Source: Acinetobacter calcoaceticus
GTDB taxonomy: Bacteria; Pseudomonadota; Gammaproteobacteria; Pseudomonadales; Moraxellaceae
Assembly (NCBI RefSeq): GCF_004345325.1
Contig: NZ_SLVJ01000016.1
Location: forward strand, 1 to 64,000
Reading direction: 5' to 3'
DNA: 64,000 nt
The translations under genes were made by a program, and so were the position numbers. The notes below the pieces were generated by a model that did not search any database, was not told the DNA's origin, and was given only the letters and a program-made list of their open reading frames with translations. Positions within the stretch are counted from its first letter, which is position 1, and every line of letters starts with the position of its first letter. Shown piece after piece: positions 17,928 through 27,158 of the stretch.

Positions 17928-19193
17928 ATGAATCCAATACCATTTCAACTCAATAATCAGCAACGCCAATATCTAGGTCTGATCCCGGTACAACCGCATT
18001 GGGAGTTAGTCGAGTTGTTTGGCTATTATGTCTACTTTGATGGTGATGTGATCCGTAAAAAAATTATAGTCAAAGATGGCAGTTATTATGAATGTGAATT
18101 AAATGAAACAACCTCAAATCAGCGTAGCGTATTAGAGCCGAAAACTGCCCGTGGTAAAGCCAAGAAACTGAATTACACTGCAAGTTTAAGTTTTAGTCCA
18201 TTGGGGACTTATTTTAAATACGATGCCCAATATATCTGTATCGCCAGTTATACCACGCAACGGAGCTTTTTTGATGCTCGTCCATCTCAGGATCAGGCTG
18301 ATGGATTAACTGACATCGCTCAAGGCCAGCAGAGTTTTGAAGGTTTAAAACAGTGGCTCAAGCAATGGATCGATGAATCAAGTCCACAAGATTTAAGCGA
18401 TATCGAAGATTTTAAAATTGCCAAACGCCAGCATCAGAAATATAAAGCAGGTGACTTTTTCGCATTTAAAATTGGCCGTCGCCAGTGGGGTTTTGGGCGG
18501 ATATTATTGGATGTGTCCAAACTGAGAAAACAAGAACAATTTAAGCAGCATAAACATTATGGCTTAAATAATCTGATGGGGAAGGCATTAATCGTAGAGG
18601 TCTATGCGCATATCCAAGAACATAAACAGAGCGACTTTGATACTCTGGCGCAATGTCAGGCATTGCCAGCGCAGGCAGTGATGGATAACCACTTTTTTTA
18701 TGCCGAGAAAGAGATTATTGGTTTTCAGCCTTTGGATATTGAACAGATTGAGTTGCCTATTTCCTATAGTGAAAGTATTAATTCCCAAGATCGTGATGTG
18801 GTTTATTTACAGTATGGATTAATCTATAAACAGTTGACTAAGGCTCAACATGATCAGTTTATCGCTGAATGGAATGCAGATAAAAGCTTGCCGGAGCATC
18901 GATATTTTCGCAATGAAGGTATCGGTTTTGATGTCAATATTGATCCTTTAATGGATTATATGGCACAGCTTGCCGAGCCGTGTGCATCTATGGCGAATAT
19001 GCAAAGTACTGTTGCTGCAGCAGCGCGTTATTACTGGCCAGATGCAGGAGGTGTGTACAGTGATGAGCATGCGCGTGATTTACATTATCCTCAAAACGCT
19101 GCACTGAAAAAACGAATCTTCAATGCCTTTGGTTTGGATGCAGATCTAAGTTATGCAGAGAATTTAGCGATATTTGAGGATGCGAATAAATAA
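17928..19193 (+). CDS. Imm26-domain-like protein, function unknown
   Basis: About 421 residues from the ATG at 17928; the frame extends back to 17853, and an ATG at 17910 is also possible. The middle part contains YKAGDFFAFKIGRRQWGFGRIL, which resembles the beta-strand core of Imm26 immunity domains (a DxF..P/K..G.yGfGRvl pattern). The N-terminal 150 residues and the C-terminal helical part are not recognised. No toxin gene lies next to it, so this is either an orphan or a protein that uses the fold otherwise. Its 3' end overlaps a tiny ORF at 19180. Confidence 0.65.
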   Translation: MNPIPFQLNNQQRQYLGLIPVQPHWELVELFGYYVYFDGDVIRKKIIVKDGSYYECELNETTSNQRSVLEPKTARGKAKKLNYTASLSFSPLGTYFKYDAQYICIASYTTQRSFFDARPSQDQADGLTDIAQGQQSFEGLKQWLKQWIDESSPQDLSDIEDFKIAKRQHQKYKAGDFFAFKIGRRQWGFGRILLDVSKLRKQEQFKQHKHYGLNNLMGKALIVEVYAHIQEHKQSDFDTLAQCQALPAQAVMDNHFFYAEKEIIGFQPLDIEQIELPISYSESINSQDRDVVYLQYGLIYKQLTKAQHDQFIAEWNADKSLPEHRYFRNEGIGFDVNIDPLMDYMAQLAEPCASMANMQSTVAAAARYYWPDAGGVYSDEHARDLHYPQNAALKKRIFNAFGLDADLSYAENLAIFEDANK

Positions 19194-19263
19194 AAATATA
19201 GTTGCGCTGATTATTCTGAGTGTGCTTATTTTGATTGTACCGATCGGCTTTTTTAGACTTTAG
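19180..19263 (+). CDS. Possible 27-residue membrane peptide
   Basis: An ATG inside the last codons of the preceding gene opens a 27-residue frame: a short basic start (MRINKN), one hydrophobic helix (IVALIILSVLILIVPIGFF) and a final RL before TAG. GAGG directly precedes the ATG, which is too close for a standard ribosome-binding site, so translation would rely on coupling to the upstream gene. The composition is what a real small membrane protein would have, but chance cannot be ruled out. Confidence 0.35.
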   Translation: MRINKNIVALIILSVLILIVPIGFFRL

Positions 19264-19283
19264 TCTCAGCATTCAATCAGTCT

Positions 19284-19335
19284 TTGACAACAGCCTGATA
19301 TTTTATATATGTTATTTATCTACTAGTTGGTAGAT
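19284..19335 (+). promoter_or_regulatory. Promoter and palindromic operator of the AhpD-like gene
   Basis: TTGACA (19284-19289), a 16-bp spacer and TATATG (19306-19311) form a strong sigma-70 promoter. The perfect inverted repeat ATCTAC-N6-GTAGAT (19318-19335) lies on the expected transcription start. The TetR-type regulator 430 bp downstream is the obvious candidate to bind it. Confidence 0.6.
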
Positions 19336-19357
19336 TAATATTTATAAGGATGTTGTG

Positions 19358-19696
19358 ATGGAATTAAAATGGGTGAATACCTTAAATACATTGGTGAAAG
19401 GCATTGGAAACTTTGGCAAAGCCAACCCACCTGTATTACAAGCGGTGCAGCAGTTAGATGCGGCGACTCGAGTCAATAAAGTCCTCGATGATAAAACCCA
19501 TGAATTGATCGCCTTGGCGGTTGCAGTGACTACACGTTGTGATGGTTGCCTCTCTGCGCATGTGCATGCAGCGAAAAAAGCTGGCGCTACTAAAGAAGAA
19601 ATCGCAGAAGCATTAGGCACAGCGATTGCTTTAAATGCCGGTGCTGCTTTTGTTTACTCAACTCGTGTCATGGATGCTTATGACGAGATGAGCTAG
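19358..19696 (+). CDS. AhpD-like carboxymuconolactone decarboxylase-family protein
   Basis: A 112-residue all-helical protein of the AhpD/CMD family. The redox motif is TTRCDGCLSAHVHAA (CxxC with a nearby His), as in peroxidase-type members that reduce hydroperoxides or act as thiol-disulfide partners. The following GATKEEIAEALGTAIALNAGAA helix is also typical. The start at 19358 fits an AAGGA at 19346-19350; a GTG one codon earlier is also in frame. It is probably controlled by the operator just upstream and by the convergent TetR gene. Confidence 0.85.
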   Translation: MELKWVNTLNTLVKGIGNFGKANPPVLQAVQQLDAATRVNKVLDDKTHELIALAVAVTTRCDGCLSAHVHAAKKAGATKEEIAEALGTAIALNAGAAFVYSTRVMDAYDEMS

Positions 19697-19744
19697 TCCT
19701 CACATTTAACGGCTTTAGCACGGTATCTGTTCGATGCTGAAAAA

Positions 19745-19767
19745 GGGAATGTCTTGATGACATTCCT
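19745..19767. terminator. Bidirectional terminator
   Basis: A perfect 8-bp stem GGAATGTC / GACATTCC with a TTGAT loop, between the convergent AhpD-like and TetR genes. CTTTTTC follows on the minus strand and TTGTTATTT on the plus strand. Confidence 0.65.
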
Positions 19768-19769
19768 TG

Positions 19770-20342
19770 TTATTTGGGTAGGCCGAATAACTGCAAGATC
19801 TGTTGTAGGGTTTGAGCAAATAACTCAGGTTTATTCAATACGCGGGAAAGGATACTACTGCCTTCACACAACTTCATAATCATGAAGGCCATATCTTCAG
19901 TATTCACCGTGGCAGCGATTTGCTGCTGCGCTTTGGCGGAGATTAATATCTGGTTTAACCAATCGATTTGCAGTTGGAAATAATCTTGGGTCAGGATTTG
20001 GATACTCTCTGGCAAGTTGGCGTATTCAGATGACAGTGAACAACAGAGTGGTAGGCGTGAGTATTGATGATGGTCTGAAAACAGCAACATATATTGTTCA
20101 AGCTGTGCTGCAAGCTGCGAAAACTGCGCCGTGATCAAGGCGAGGATCTGCTGAGTCTGTGCATACGCAGCATCAATGACCTCCTTGGCCAAAGTTTCTT
20201 TGGTGGAGAAATGATGGTGAATACTGGCTTTACTAATACCAATCTTGTGGGATAAGTCAGCATAACTAAATGCCGAATAACCATTTTTACACATCAAATG
20301 AGTCGCTTCTAATAATAATTTTTCTCGTGTCGTGTTCGACAT
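19770..20342 (-). CDS. TetR/AcrR-family repressor
   Basis: A 190-residue regulator. The N-terminal helix-turn-helix domain (TREKLLLEATHLMCKNGYSAFSYADLSHKIGISKASIHHHFSTKETLAKEV) is a classic TetR DNA-binding domain; the C-terminal part is a ligand-binding helical domain with paired cysteines in LPLCCSLSSEYA. The ATG at 20342 matches the usual TetR start; an upstream in-frame extension has no domain. It is convergent with the AhpD-like gene and is a likely repressor of it. Cysteine-containing relatives respond to electrophiles, but that is a guess here. Confidence 0.85.
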   Translation of the reverse strand: MSNTTREKLLLEATHLMCKNGYSAFSYADLSHKIGISKASIHHHFSTKETLAKEVIDAAYAQTQQILALITAQFSQLAAQLEQYMLLFSDHHQYSRLPLCCSLSSEYANLPESIQILTQDYFQLQIDWLNQILISAKAQQQIAATVNTEDMAFMIMKLCEGSSILSRVLNKPELFAQTLQQILQLFGLPK

Positions 20343-20646
20343 AACGCTCTCTGGATGCAGCCAATAACGTTGCGGATTATAGCATTGAGTGGGCGTGGAT
20401 GGATCATGATTTGGTCTGGATGATATAGCGTTAAACTCAGGGCTCAATGAAGAGCAAATGAGCTGGCTAAAATACATTGTCACCACGAGCAAAGCTGAGA
20501 TTAAACTGCTGAAGGGGTATATTGGAATTCGTTAATCAGATATGGTTAATCGGATGTCGTTCATTGGACATGATTCACCGAGTGAACGGATTAAATATGG
20601 TGAACGGATTAAATATAATGTTTGCAAATCAAGATTGAGAAAAAAT

Positions 20647-20988
20647 ATGAAGATTCAGAACCCAAAAATTTTACAGCATACATTTTTAGATGACATGTAT
20701 AAGGATTCATATTTCCCTGATCCTTTGGTTGACCAAGTCAAAGCGGTATTACTCGAACTCTGTATGCAGATCGAAACCCAACAGCCGCAGGATCTGGATG
20801 GCTTATACCGCTTAAGTCATTTTGCTACGGAACAGATTAATGACCTTCAAGAGGCCTTTGATCAAGCGAATAGCGAAATTGAAACCGTAGCGCGTGAAAC
20901 AATTAGTGCGAATGTCAGCTTTATTGCCGCAGCCTATGGGTTTGTAGATGCAGACCATGAAGTATTAATCGAAACGCGGGATTGGTGA
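20647..20988 (+). CDS. DUF5713 family protein
   Basis: A 113-residue soluble, mainly helical, acidic protein. The pattern LDDMYKDSYFPDPLVDQVKAVL, then a Tyr/His segment and EIETVARETISANV, matches DUF5713, a family of unknown function. The frame can be read from an earlier ATG (20542), but family similarity starts at the ATG at 20647. It stands alone. Confidence 0.7.
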   Translation: MKIQNPKILQHTFLDDMYKDSYFPDPLVDQVKAVLLELCMQIETQQPQDLDGLYRLSHFATEQINDLQEAFDQANSEIETVARETISANVSFIAAAYGFVDADHEVLIETRDW

Positions 20989-21160
20989 TTTAGGATGTAT
21001 TGATGAGTCTATTTCTATTTAGGACTGATGTTACTCACAATTTAAAACGATACTTGGCTGCATCATGGACTGTTGTTTAAGTCGATTAAACAGATAAACA
21101 ATAAAAATAAATCAATGGCTGCTTAATCAAGGCTTAAACCGAAGCTTAAAAGAATGACTT

Positions 21161-22102
21161 ATGAAATTTATTAAACGATTACCCGCCATCGACACCATGC
21201 TGACCTTTGAAACTGCAGCAAGGCATTTAAGTTTTACCCGTGCTGCGATTGAATTAAACCTGTCGCAAAGTGCGGTGAGTCGTCAAGTTCAGCAACTGGA
21301 AAAACGCCTTGGTGTGCAACTTTTTATTCGACGCCACAAAGAACTGGAGCTGACCCATGCTGGACAAATCCTGATGCGTGGCGTGGCACAAGGGGTTGAT
21401 ATTATTCGCGACTCGGTGGCTCAAATCCAATCTGTAGAAGGGCCGGTGGTGCGGATTCATTGCAGCCTCGCCATTGCCAGTTATTGGTTATTACCCGGTC
21501 TGAATGAGTTTAGAAGCCGCTATCCAGAGATTAATATTCGTTTAATCTCATCCGATGGCAATATTGATTTAAAGCATGAAAAAATCGATTTTCTGATTCG
21601 TTATGGCAACACTTTTGGTTATAGCAAAGACTATAGTTTAATGAAGTTATTTGAAGAACAAATATTCCCTGTCGCCAGCGCAGGGTATATGCAGGGTCGA
21701 GAAATAAACAGCCTAAATGAATTGGCACATGAAAAACTCATCATGATGAATCTGCAAAATGATCAGGTGGCGGATTGGACCACATGGTTAAACCAAGCGG
21801 GCTGTGAGGATGAACATACTTCAGCACCCTTGATTGTTTCCAATTTCGATTTGGCCTTTCGTGCGGCTTTATCCGGCCAAGGCATTGCCCTGATGTGGGC
21901 CTGCCTAGCGACCAAGGATTTATTTTCCAATCAACAATTGCTTAGAGTCACAGATAAAGTGGTCTCGACTGATATTTTTGAATATTTGATTTTTCATAAC
22001 GATACGTTGAGCTCGCCAGCACATAAAATCTTTTATGAATGGTTGATGGAATATGCCGAACACTCTCGGCAATGGATCAAGGAACTGCTGCAATCGAAAT
22101 GA
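21161..22102 (+). CDS. LysR-family regulator, GcvA-like
   Basis: A 313-residue LysR-type regulator whose start, LPAIDTMLTFETAARHLSFTRAA, and recognition helix, LSQSAVSRQVQQLEKRLG, belong to the GcvA/AmpR subgroup. The C-terminal sensor domain begins near residue 95. It is convergent with the large indolepyruvate oxidoreductase gene. Regulation of that gene is possible, but no shared promoter region supports it. Confidence 0.87.
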   Translation: MKFIKRLPAIDTMLTFETAARHLSFTRAAIELNLSQSAVSRQVQQLEKRLGVQLFIRRHKELELTHAGQILMRGVAQGVDIIRDSVAQIQSVEGPVVRIHCSLAIASYWLLPGLNEFRSRYPEINIRLISSDGNIDLKHEKIDFLIRYGNTFGYSKDYSLMKLFEEQIFPVASAGYMQGREINSLNELAHEKLIMMNLQNDQVADWTTWLNQAGCEDEHTSAPLIVSNFDLAFRAALSGQGIALMWACLATKDLFSNQQLLRVTDKVVSTDIFEYLIFHNDTLSSPAHKIFYEWLMEYAEHSRQWIKELLQSK

Positions 22103-22222
22103 AAGCAGGGAGAGCAATCATATCTTAGGATTTCTCATTACTAAAATGGTTCTAACTTATTCATGATTGCCCTCGTTGCTTCTGCGCAGCGCTGCTACGC
22201 AAGAGATGGATTCAGGCTAGCC

Positions 22223-25200
22223 TTAAGCTGGAGTCGCAATCGTAATCAAATGTTTGGAGCGTTTTAATTTATCCAATAATGCATCACGTTGAGGATAATA
22301 CTGCTGCAAGGCCTGTAGTTTAACTGGTCCATAGCCTCGAACTTGCGAGATGCAGTCACAGACTTCTACGGCCGTCGCATAATTACTTGGGCTGAGATGG
22401 GTGAGTACATTCTCAATGAGTTCAAAATAGTCCTCAACCATTTCACGATCCACTTTTCTTTCAGGGTGCATCGCAAAGGGATCGAAAAACTTGCCTCTTA
22501 ACCATTTAAAAGAAGCCAGCAACGGCATTAATTTGAGTACCCAAGCCCCGAATTTAATTTTATTTGGTCGACCTGTCTCTGGATTTAATTTAGATAACAA
22601 TGGTGGAGCAAGCCAGAGTGAGATTTTACCGACATGCTCAAATTGATTACTCAAGCTCTGTTTAAATTCATCTGAAGCATATAATCGAGCCACCTCATAT
22701 TCATCTTTATAGGCCATGACTCGATAGCTATTGCTCATCACCACTTTAATCAGTTGCGAGTCTACAATGTTTAAAGCGGCACATTTTTGACTGACCCGAT
22801 CGATCAGCTTAGCAAATAGATCTGCATAATCTTGGTTTTGATACTGGGTTAATTCCGCATAATACTTGGCTTTTAATTCATCTACAGTCGCGTCTTTTAT
22901 GCTTAGCTTCGGTTGCTGCATAAACATGCTCAAGGCATCTTTATTACTGGCAAAGACTCTTCCCCAATTCAATGCACGATGATTATTCTTTGGTAATACT
23001 CCTTGATCTATCGCACGTTGCAGCGCATGCAGTGACAGTGGAATTAAACCTTTCTGCCATGCAAATCCGAGCATCAGCACATGTGCATAGGTGTGATCAC
23101 CGAATAACTGGGTGCTGATTTGATTGACATTGATTTGATGAAAGGCATCGTCTAGGCAGTTTTCTTTGATTGTATCGATCAGCATTTGTTGATCGATCGC
23201 TGCATCACGATGATGAACCACGGCTGCCGTTGGCGTAATATCTAGATTGGCAACCACACAGGATTTATCTTTGGCTAGTCGCTGTAATATGTCTTCAGAA
23301 GCGGCATAAACCAGATCTGCAGCCATTAATAAATGCGCTGAATGTGCGCCTACACGTGAAGCATGCAGCGCATGTTTATGATTGGATAATCGTACCTGAC
23401 TCAGTACCGCACCATTTTTTTGCGCTAAGCCGGTAAAATCGAGCACACTCGAGGTTTTATGGTCATAGAGCGCTGCTTGCCCAACGATTGCACCAACCGT
23501 TAATACCCCTGTGCCACCAATACCAGCAAATAGGATATTAAAACTGTCTGCTGCAATTTGTGGTGGATCAATCGGCATTAACTCAGCAAAGTATTGCTGT
23601 TCCGTGTCTGCCGAAATATGCGTAGACTTTTTGAGTTCGGCACCTTCAATCTCGATAAAACTCGGACAAAAGCCTTTTAAGCAGGAGAGGTCGGTATTAC
23701 AACTGGATTGATTGATCTTTCTTTTGCGGCCAAAAGGGGTTTCTAAGGGTTCAATGGCAATACAATTTGATTCTTTAGAGCAATCGCCACAGCCTTCGCA
23801 GACTCTGCTATTAATAAATGCTTTGGTGGTCGCAACCGGGTTTAACTCTTTTTTACGTCTTCTGCGTTTTTCTGTGGCACAGGTTTGCACATAGATAATG
23901 GCGGTGGTCCCAGAGAGATCACGGAATTTTTTCTGAACCGCTTCGAGTTCATCGCGGTGATGTACCGTGACATTGCTGGCCAATTGTGGCTCATTTTCCC
24001 AGACCTCTGGATGGTCTGAGACCAGCGCAATGCTTGCAACACCTTCGGCACTGAGTTGACGTGAAATTCTGGCAGGATCATTGGCGCCTTCAGCGGGTTG
24101 GCCGCCAGTCATCGCAACGGCATCATTATAAAGAATTTTAAAGGTGATATTGGTCTTTGCCGCCACTGCTGCACGTATGGCTAAAATCCCTGAATGTTCA
24201 TAGGTACCATCGCCAAGATTTTGAAAAATATGCTGAGTTTCTGAGAATGGTTGTGCGCCAATCCATTGCACGCCTTCACCGCCCATTTGCGAAACAGTGG
24301 TGGTTTTTAATTCTGGAATCATCAGTGCCATGACATGACAGCCGATACCACCGCCACTGATCGAGCCATCAGGGGTTTGGGTCGAGGTATTGTGTGGACA
24401 ACCTGAACAAAAATAAGGCGTTCGCATTGGCATGGCCGTAGCGACAGCAGAGCATTTCACTTGCTGCAACGCTTGTAATCGTTGTACCCATTCAGCAGGT
24501 TGGCCTAAACGCTGCAGCAATGCCGTGGCAATCTGTAAAGGGCTGAACTCTAGTGTCTCCGCCAAGAGTGGCTGACCCGATGGGTCGCGTTTGCCTGATA
24601 CCTGTGGTCTTTGGCTGGCATCAACATGATATAAGGCTTCTTTGATTTGGCTTTCAACATTGGCTCTTTTTTCTTCGATCACAAAAAGTTCTTGATGTCC
24701 TTTGGCAAAATCAATCATGCCTTGGGTTTCGAGAGGCCAGCTCATGCCGACTTTATATATTGAAATACCATATTCATTTAAATGTTGATCAGACCAACCT
24801 AAGTTGGCAATGGCTTGCATCAAGTCTTGATGCGCTTTACCGACGCTAACGATGCCGATCTTAGGCTTGCTGGCGAGATGAATCACTTTGTCGATGTGAT
24901 TGGCTCGCGCCCAACGGTGTACCGCAGGCAGTCGATACTCAATCAAACGTTTTTCCAATTCAAAACGATGCGCTGGCCATTTTATGGCAGGGTCCCAATT
25001 GAGCAAATGATCGTAGCCTTCATCGGGGGGCGTGATAAAGGCTTTGGGCGTTTCAATATCGATGACGCTGGCAGACTCGACTACATCTGCAATGGTTTTC
25101 ATGCCGACCCATAAGCCTGAGTATCGAGATAGGGCAATACCGGCTAAACCAAATTCTATGATTTCGGCAACATTGGCCGGTTGTAATACTGGCATTGAAA

Positions 25201-25702
25201 CAGCTTGAAAGAGGGTATCGGTTTGATGCGGAAAGATGGAGGATTGTGCCGCATGATCATCGCCAGAAACGGCCAATACACCGCCCAATTTTGATGTACC
25301 AATGATATTCGCCGTGCGTAACACATCACCGCTGCGGTCTACTCCGGGGCCTTTTCCATACCAAATCCCAAATACACCATCTACCTTGGTTGGGCCATAG
25401 GCGGCATGCATTTGCGCGCCCCACAAGGCGGTCGCGGCAAGATCCTCATTTAAACCGGGCTGAAAAATGATGTCATTTGCATTGAGTTCTTTTTCAGCTT
25501 TCCATAACTGCTGATCATAAACACCCAATGGAGAGCCTCGGTAACCACTGATTAAGCCAGCGGTATTTAAACCCTGCATGCGATCTAATTGTCTTTGTAA
25601 TAAGGGGAGTTTGACTAAGGCCTGTATCCCAGAAATAAAGACGGTTTCATATTCAGTATCGTGATTGATTTTATTGAGGCAGATTTGTCCATTAGAGCCC
25701 AT
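22223..25702 (-). CDS. Indolepyruvate:ferredoxin oxidoreductase, fused alpha-beta type
   Basis: A 1159-residue cytoplasmic enzyme that oxidatively decarboxylates arylpyruvates (or related 2-oxoacids) to acyl-CoA with thiamine diphosphate and iron-sulfur clusters. In order: an N-terminal pyrimidine-binding domain (AGLISGYRGSPLGVYD), a TPP-binding domain (YFCSGCPHNTST, GGGIGCHVMAL, MGGEGVQWIGAQPF), a ferredoxin-like cluster CEGCGDCSKESNC near residue 630, and a gamma domain (FAGIGGTGVLTVGAIVGQAA) near 725. Proteobacterial members fuse what archaea carry as IorA and IorB, and are used in aromatic amino-acid breakdown. A GGGAG ribosome-binding site precedes the ATG. Confidence 0.9.
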   Translation of the reverse strand: MGSNGQICLNKINHDTEYETVFISGIQALVKLPLLQRQLDRMQGLNTAGLISGYRGSPLGVYDQQLWKAEKELNANDIIFQPGLNEDLAATALWGAQMHAAYGPTKVDGVFGIWYGKGPGVDRSGDVLRTANIIGTSKLGGVLAVSGDDHAAQSSIFPHQTDTLFQAVSMPVLQPANVAEIIEFGLAGIALSRYSGLWVGMKTIADVVESASVIDIETPKAFITPPDEGYDHLLNWDPAIKWPAHRFELEKRLIEYRLPAVHRWARANHIDKVIHLASKPKIGIVSVGKAHQDLMQAIANLGWSDQHLNEYGISIYKVGMSWPLETQGMIDFAKGHQELFVIEEKRANVESQIKEALYHVDASQRPQVSGKRDPSGQPLLAETLEFSPLQIATALLQRLGQPAEWVQRLQALQQVKCSAVATAMPMRTPYFCSGCPHNTSTQTPDGSISGGGIGCHVMALMIPELKTTTVSQMGGEGVQWIGAQPFSETQHIFQNLGDGTYEHSGILAIRAAVAAKTNITFKILYNDAVAMTGGQPAEGANDPARISRQLSAEGVASIALVSDHPEVWENEPQLASNVTVHHRDELEAVQKKFRDLSGTTAIIYVQTCATEKRRRRKKELNPVATTKAFINSRVCEGCGDCSKESNCIAIEPLETPFGRKRKINQSSCNTDLSCLKGFCPSFIEIEGAELKKSTHISADTEQQYFAELMPIDPPQIAADSFNILFAGIGGTGVLTVGAIVGQAALYDHKTSSVLDFTGLAQKNGAVLSQVRLSNHKHALHASRVGAHSAHLLMAADLVYAASEDILQRLAKDKSCVVANLDITPTAAVVHHRDAAIDQQMLIDTIKENCLDDAFHQINVNQISTQLFGDHTYAHVLMLGFAWQKGLIPLSLHALQRAIDQGVLPKNNHRALNWGRVFASNKDALSMFMQQPKLSIKDATVDELKAKYYAELTQYQNQDYADLFAKLIDRVSQKCAALNIVDSQLIKVVMSNSYRVMAYKDEYEVARLYASDEFKQSLSNQFEHVGKISLWLAPPLLSKLNPETGRPNKIKFGAWVLKLMPLLASFKWLRGKFFDPFAMHPERKVDREMVEDYFELIENVLTHLSPSNYATAVEVCDCISQVRGYGPVKLQALQQYYPQRDALLDKLKRSKHLITIATPA

Positions 25703-25954
25703 GATGTACTCCCTATTCGATGATTCAATTATTCGACTTGTTATTGCGGTTAAATTGTTTGCTTCCCTTGCACGATACCCTCCTTAGCTAATGATTTATT
25801 TGATTTTTATATATATCAATATCCGTTGATATCTACTGAGCATAGCCAGTTTAGTGGAGCGCATAAAACGCTCATTTGACATGAGTTGCATGATCAATAT
25901 GCATGCAAAGGGAGGGAAGAGAGATGGTGAGGGTGACGGTGGTGGCGGGTTAGC
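25703..25954. other. Intergenic region before the accessory cassette
   Basis: No gene is visible. The sequence is AT-rich near the oxidoreductase start and G-rich close to 25954. It contains the minus-strand promoter of the oxidoreductase, not resolved further, and ends where the left arm of the 71-bp inverted repeat begins. Confidence 0.45.
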
Positions 25955-26025
25955 CTCAACAAACTGTCGTGGAACGGGCTAATTCACGCAAAAAGCCCAG
26001 TTTGTTCAAACTGGGCTTTTGAGTT
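25955..26025 (+). repeat. Left arm of a perfect 71-bp inverted repeat
   Basis: This 71-bp sequence recurs, without mismatch and in reverse complement, at 30826-30896. Its inner part is a terminator-like hairpin (AAAAGCCCAGTTTG and its complement around a short loop). The repeat pair bounds 4.8 kb of accessory genes. No target duplication is seen immediately outside. Confidence 0.9.
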
Positions 26026-26160
26026 AGTGTCAAGATATTGATTTTTATAAACTTATGCTGTGAATTGAGTGTAAGTTGTATTATGTTGATTTTAGAAAAT
26101 ATTAATCACTTATAAGATCTGATATTATTGAGAATAATAATTATTTACTGTGTGTTCTCT

Positions 26161-26433
26161 ATGTTCAAAGGCAAAAGTTTCGATAACGTTCTAAAATTAT
26201 CTACATACATGTTTTGGTTGTTGGCTATTTGCTCTATAGGTCTAACTCTATATAACAAATATATGGGTTATTCTGAAAGTTTAGATATGAAACCTACTTT
26301 TACTTTTATGTTTTTCGCATTATTTGCTAAATATCAATACGCCATTCAATACTGGCTAAATAAGTTAGAGACTATCAATACAAAAGAAAGAGACAAAAAA
26401 CTTAGTATAGACTCAGATAGGAGTACAGATTGA
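26161..26433 (+). CDS. Small membrane protein in the accessory cassette
   Basis: About 90 residues from the ATG at 26161; the frame opens at a TTG 33 bp earlier. Two hydrophobic segments (YMFWLLAICSIGLTLY and TFTFMFFALFAKY) are followed by a charged tail rich in Lys, Glu and Asp. No family is recognised. Its stop overlaps the start of the next small gene by 4 bp, so they form a unit. Base composition is AT-rich, as in the rest of the cassette. Confidence 0.5.
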   Translation: MFKGKSFDNVLKLSTYMFWLLAICSIGLTLYNKYMGYSESLDMKPTFTFMFFALFAKYQYAIQYWLNKLETINTKERDKKLSIDSDRSTD

Positions 26434-26624
26434 TGAATGCTAATGATTTTATAGCGCCAGTAATTTTTTTAATAATTTTTGGAATATTTAACATTATCCG
26501 TAAAATTCTGTCTAAGACAACTAAGATAAAAGAACCTAGAAATATCTTCTGGTATTTATTTATTCTATGCTGGGGAATTGCATACTTACCTTTTTGGAAA
26601 TCAATAATTCCTTATCCCATTTAA
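26430..26624 (+). CDS. Small membrane protein, second of a pair
   Basis: A 64-residue protein with two predicted helices (APVIFLIIFGIFNIIRKIL and IFWYLFILCWGIAYLPF) joined by a basic loop, TTKIKEPRN. It overlaps the preceding gene (ATGA), so translation is probably coupled. The family is unknown. Such pairs of short membrane proteins occur in defence and toxin loci, but nothing here proves a role. Confidence 0.5.
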   Translation: MMNANDFIAPVIFLIIFGIFNIIRKILSKTTKIKEPRNIFWYLFILCWGIAYLPFWKSIIPYPI

Positions 26625-26797
26625 CATAATGGTGTTATGCAAAATGAACCAATAAAAGATATTTAAAATCAAATATTTATATGTTTTACATAATCTCGAA
26701 AAGCACAAAAAAACTGGAACACTCCACTAATTCCTCGTTGCATCCGCTGTGCGGTGCAATGCCAAACCGGTTGATGTTTGCTTTAAACAGTTTTTGT

Positions 26798-26983
26798 CTA
26801 AGCTGTACGAGGGCAGGACTTGGTCTGAGCTAGGCCACTAATGCCATATTGATTGAGCTTTAGCAATAAGCGAGTAATTTGACGGGGGGAACGCTTGAGA
26901 ACTTCAACTGCACGGACTTGGGTAATACGTTGATCTCGAACATCCTACAGTACCGCAAGGCGTTGTATTTCTTTGTCAGACAT
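26798..26983 (-). pseudogene. Remnant of a transposase N-terminus (ISNCY/IS1202-like)
   Basis: Read on the minus strand, an ATG at 26983 opens MSDKEIQRLAVL, then a TAG, then DVRDQRITQVRAVEVLKRSPRQITRLL and YGISGLAQ. This is the helix-turn-helix start of ISNCY-type transposases. The stop at 26945-26947 replaces what would be a Gln codon, and the catalytic domain is missing, so it is a dead fragment. It shows that mobile DNA has inserted in this cassette. The rest of 26625-27158 has no visible gene. Confidence 0.65.
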
Positions 26984-27158
26984 GGTGATCAACATCTATA
27001 TTGATATCCAGGCCATGATGGTAAACCCATCATAAACTAGACATTTTTATTGGTGAGAATATAGACACTTTGAATGGGTTTTAACATTTATAAATAATAT
27101 GGCTTTAAGCCCTAAAACAAACTCCAAATCCAACGGACAAGTCTAAGGATAAAAGTCC

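Noticed and set aside
23511..25114. Plus-strand open frames inside the indolepyruvate oxidoreductase gene
   Set aside because: They are shadows of the long minus-strand gene and have no ribosome-binding site or family.
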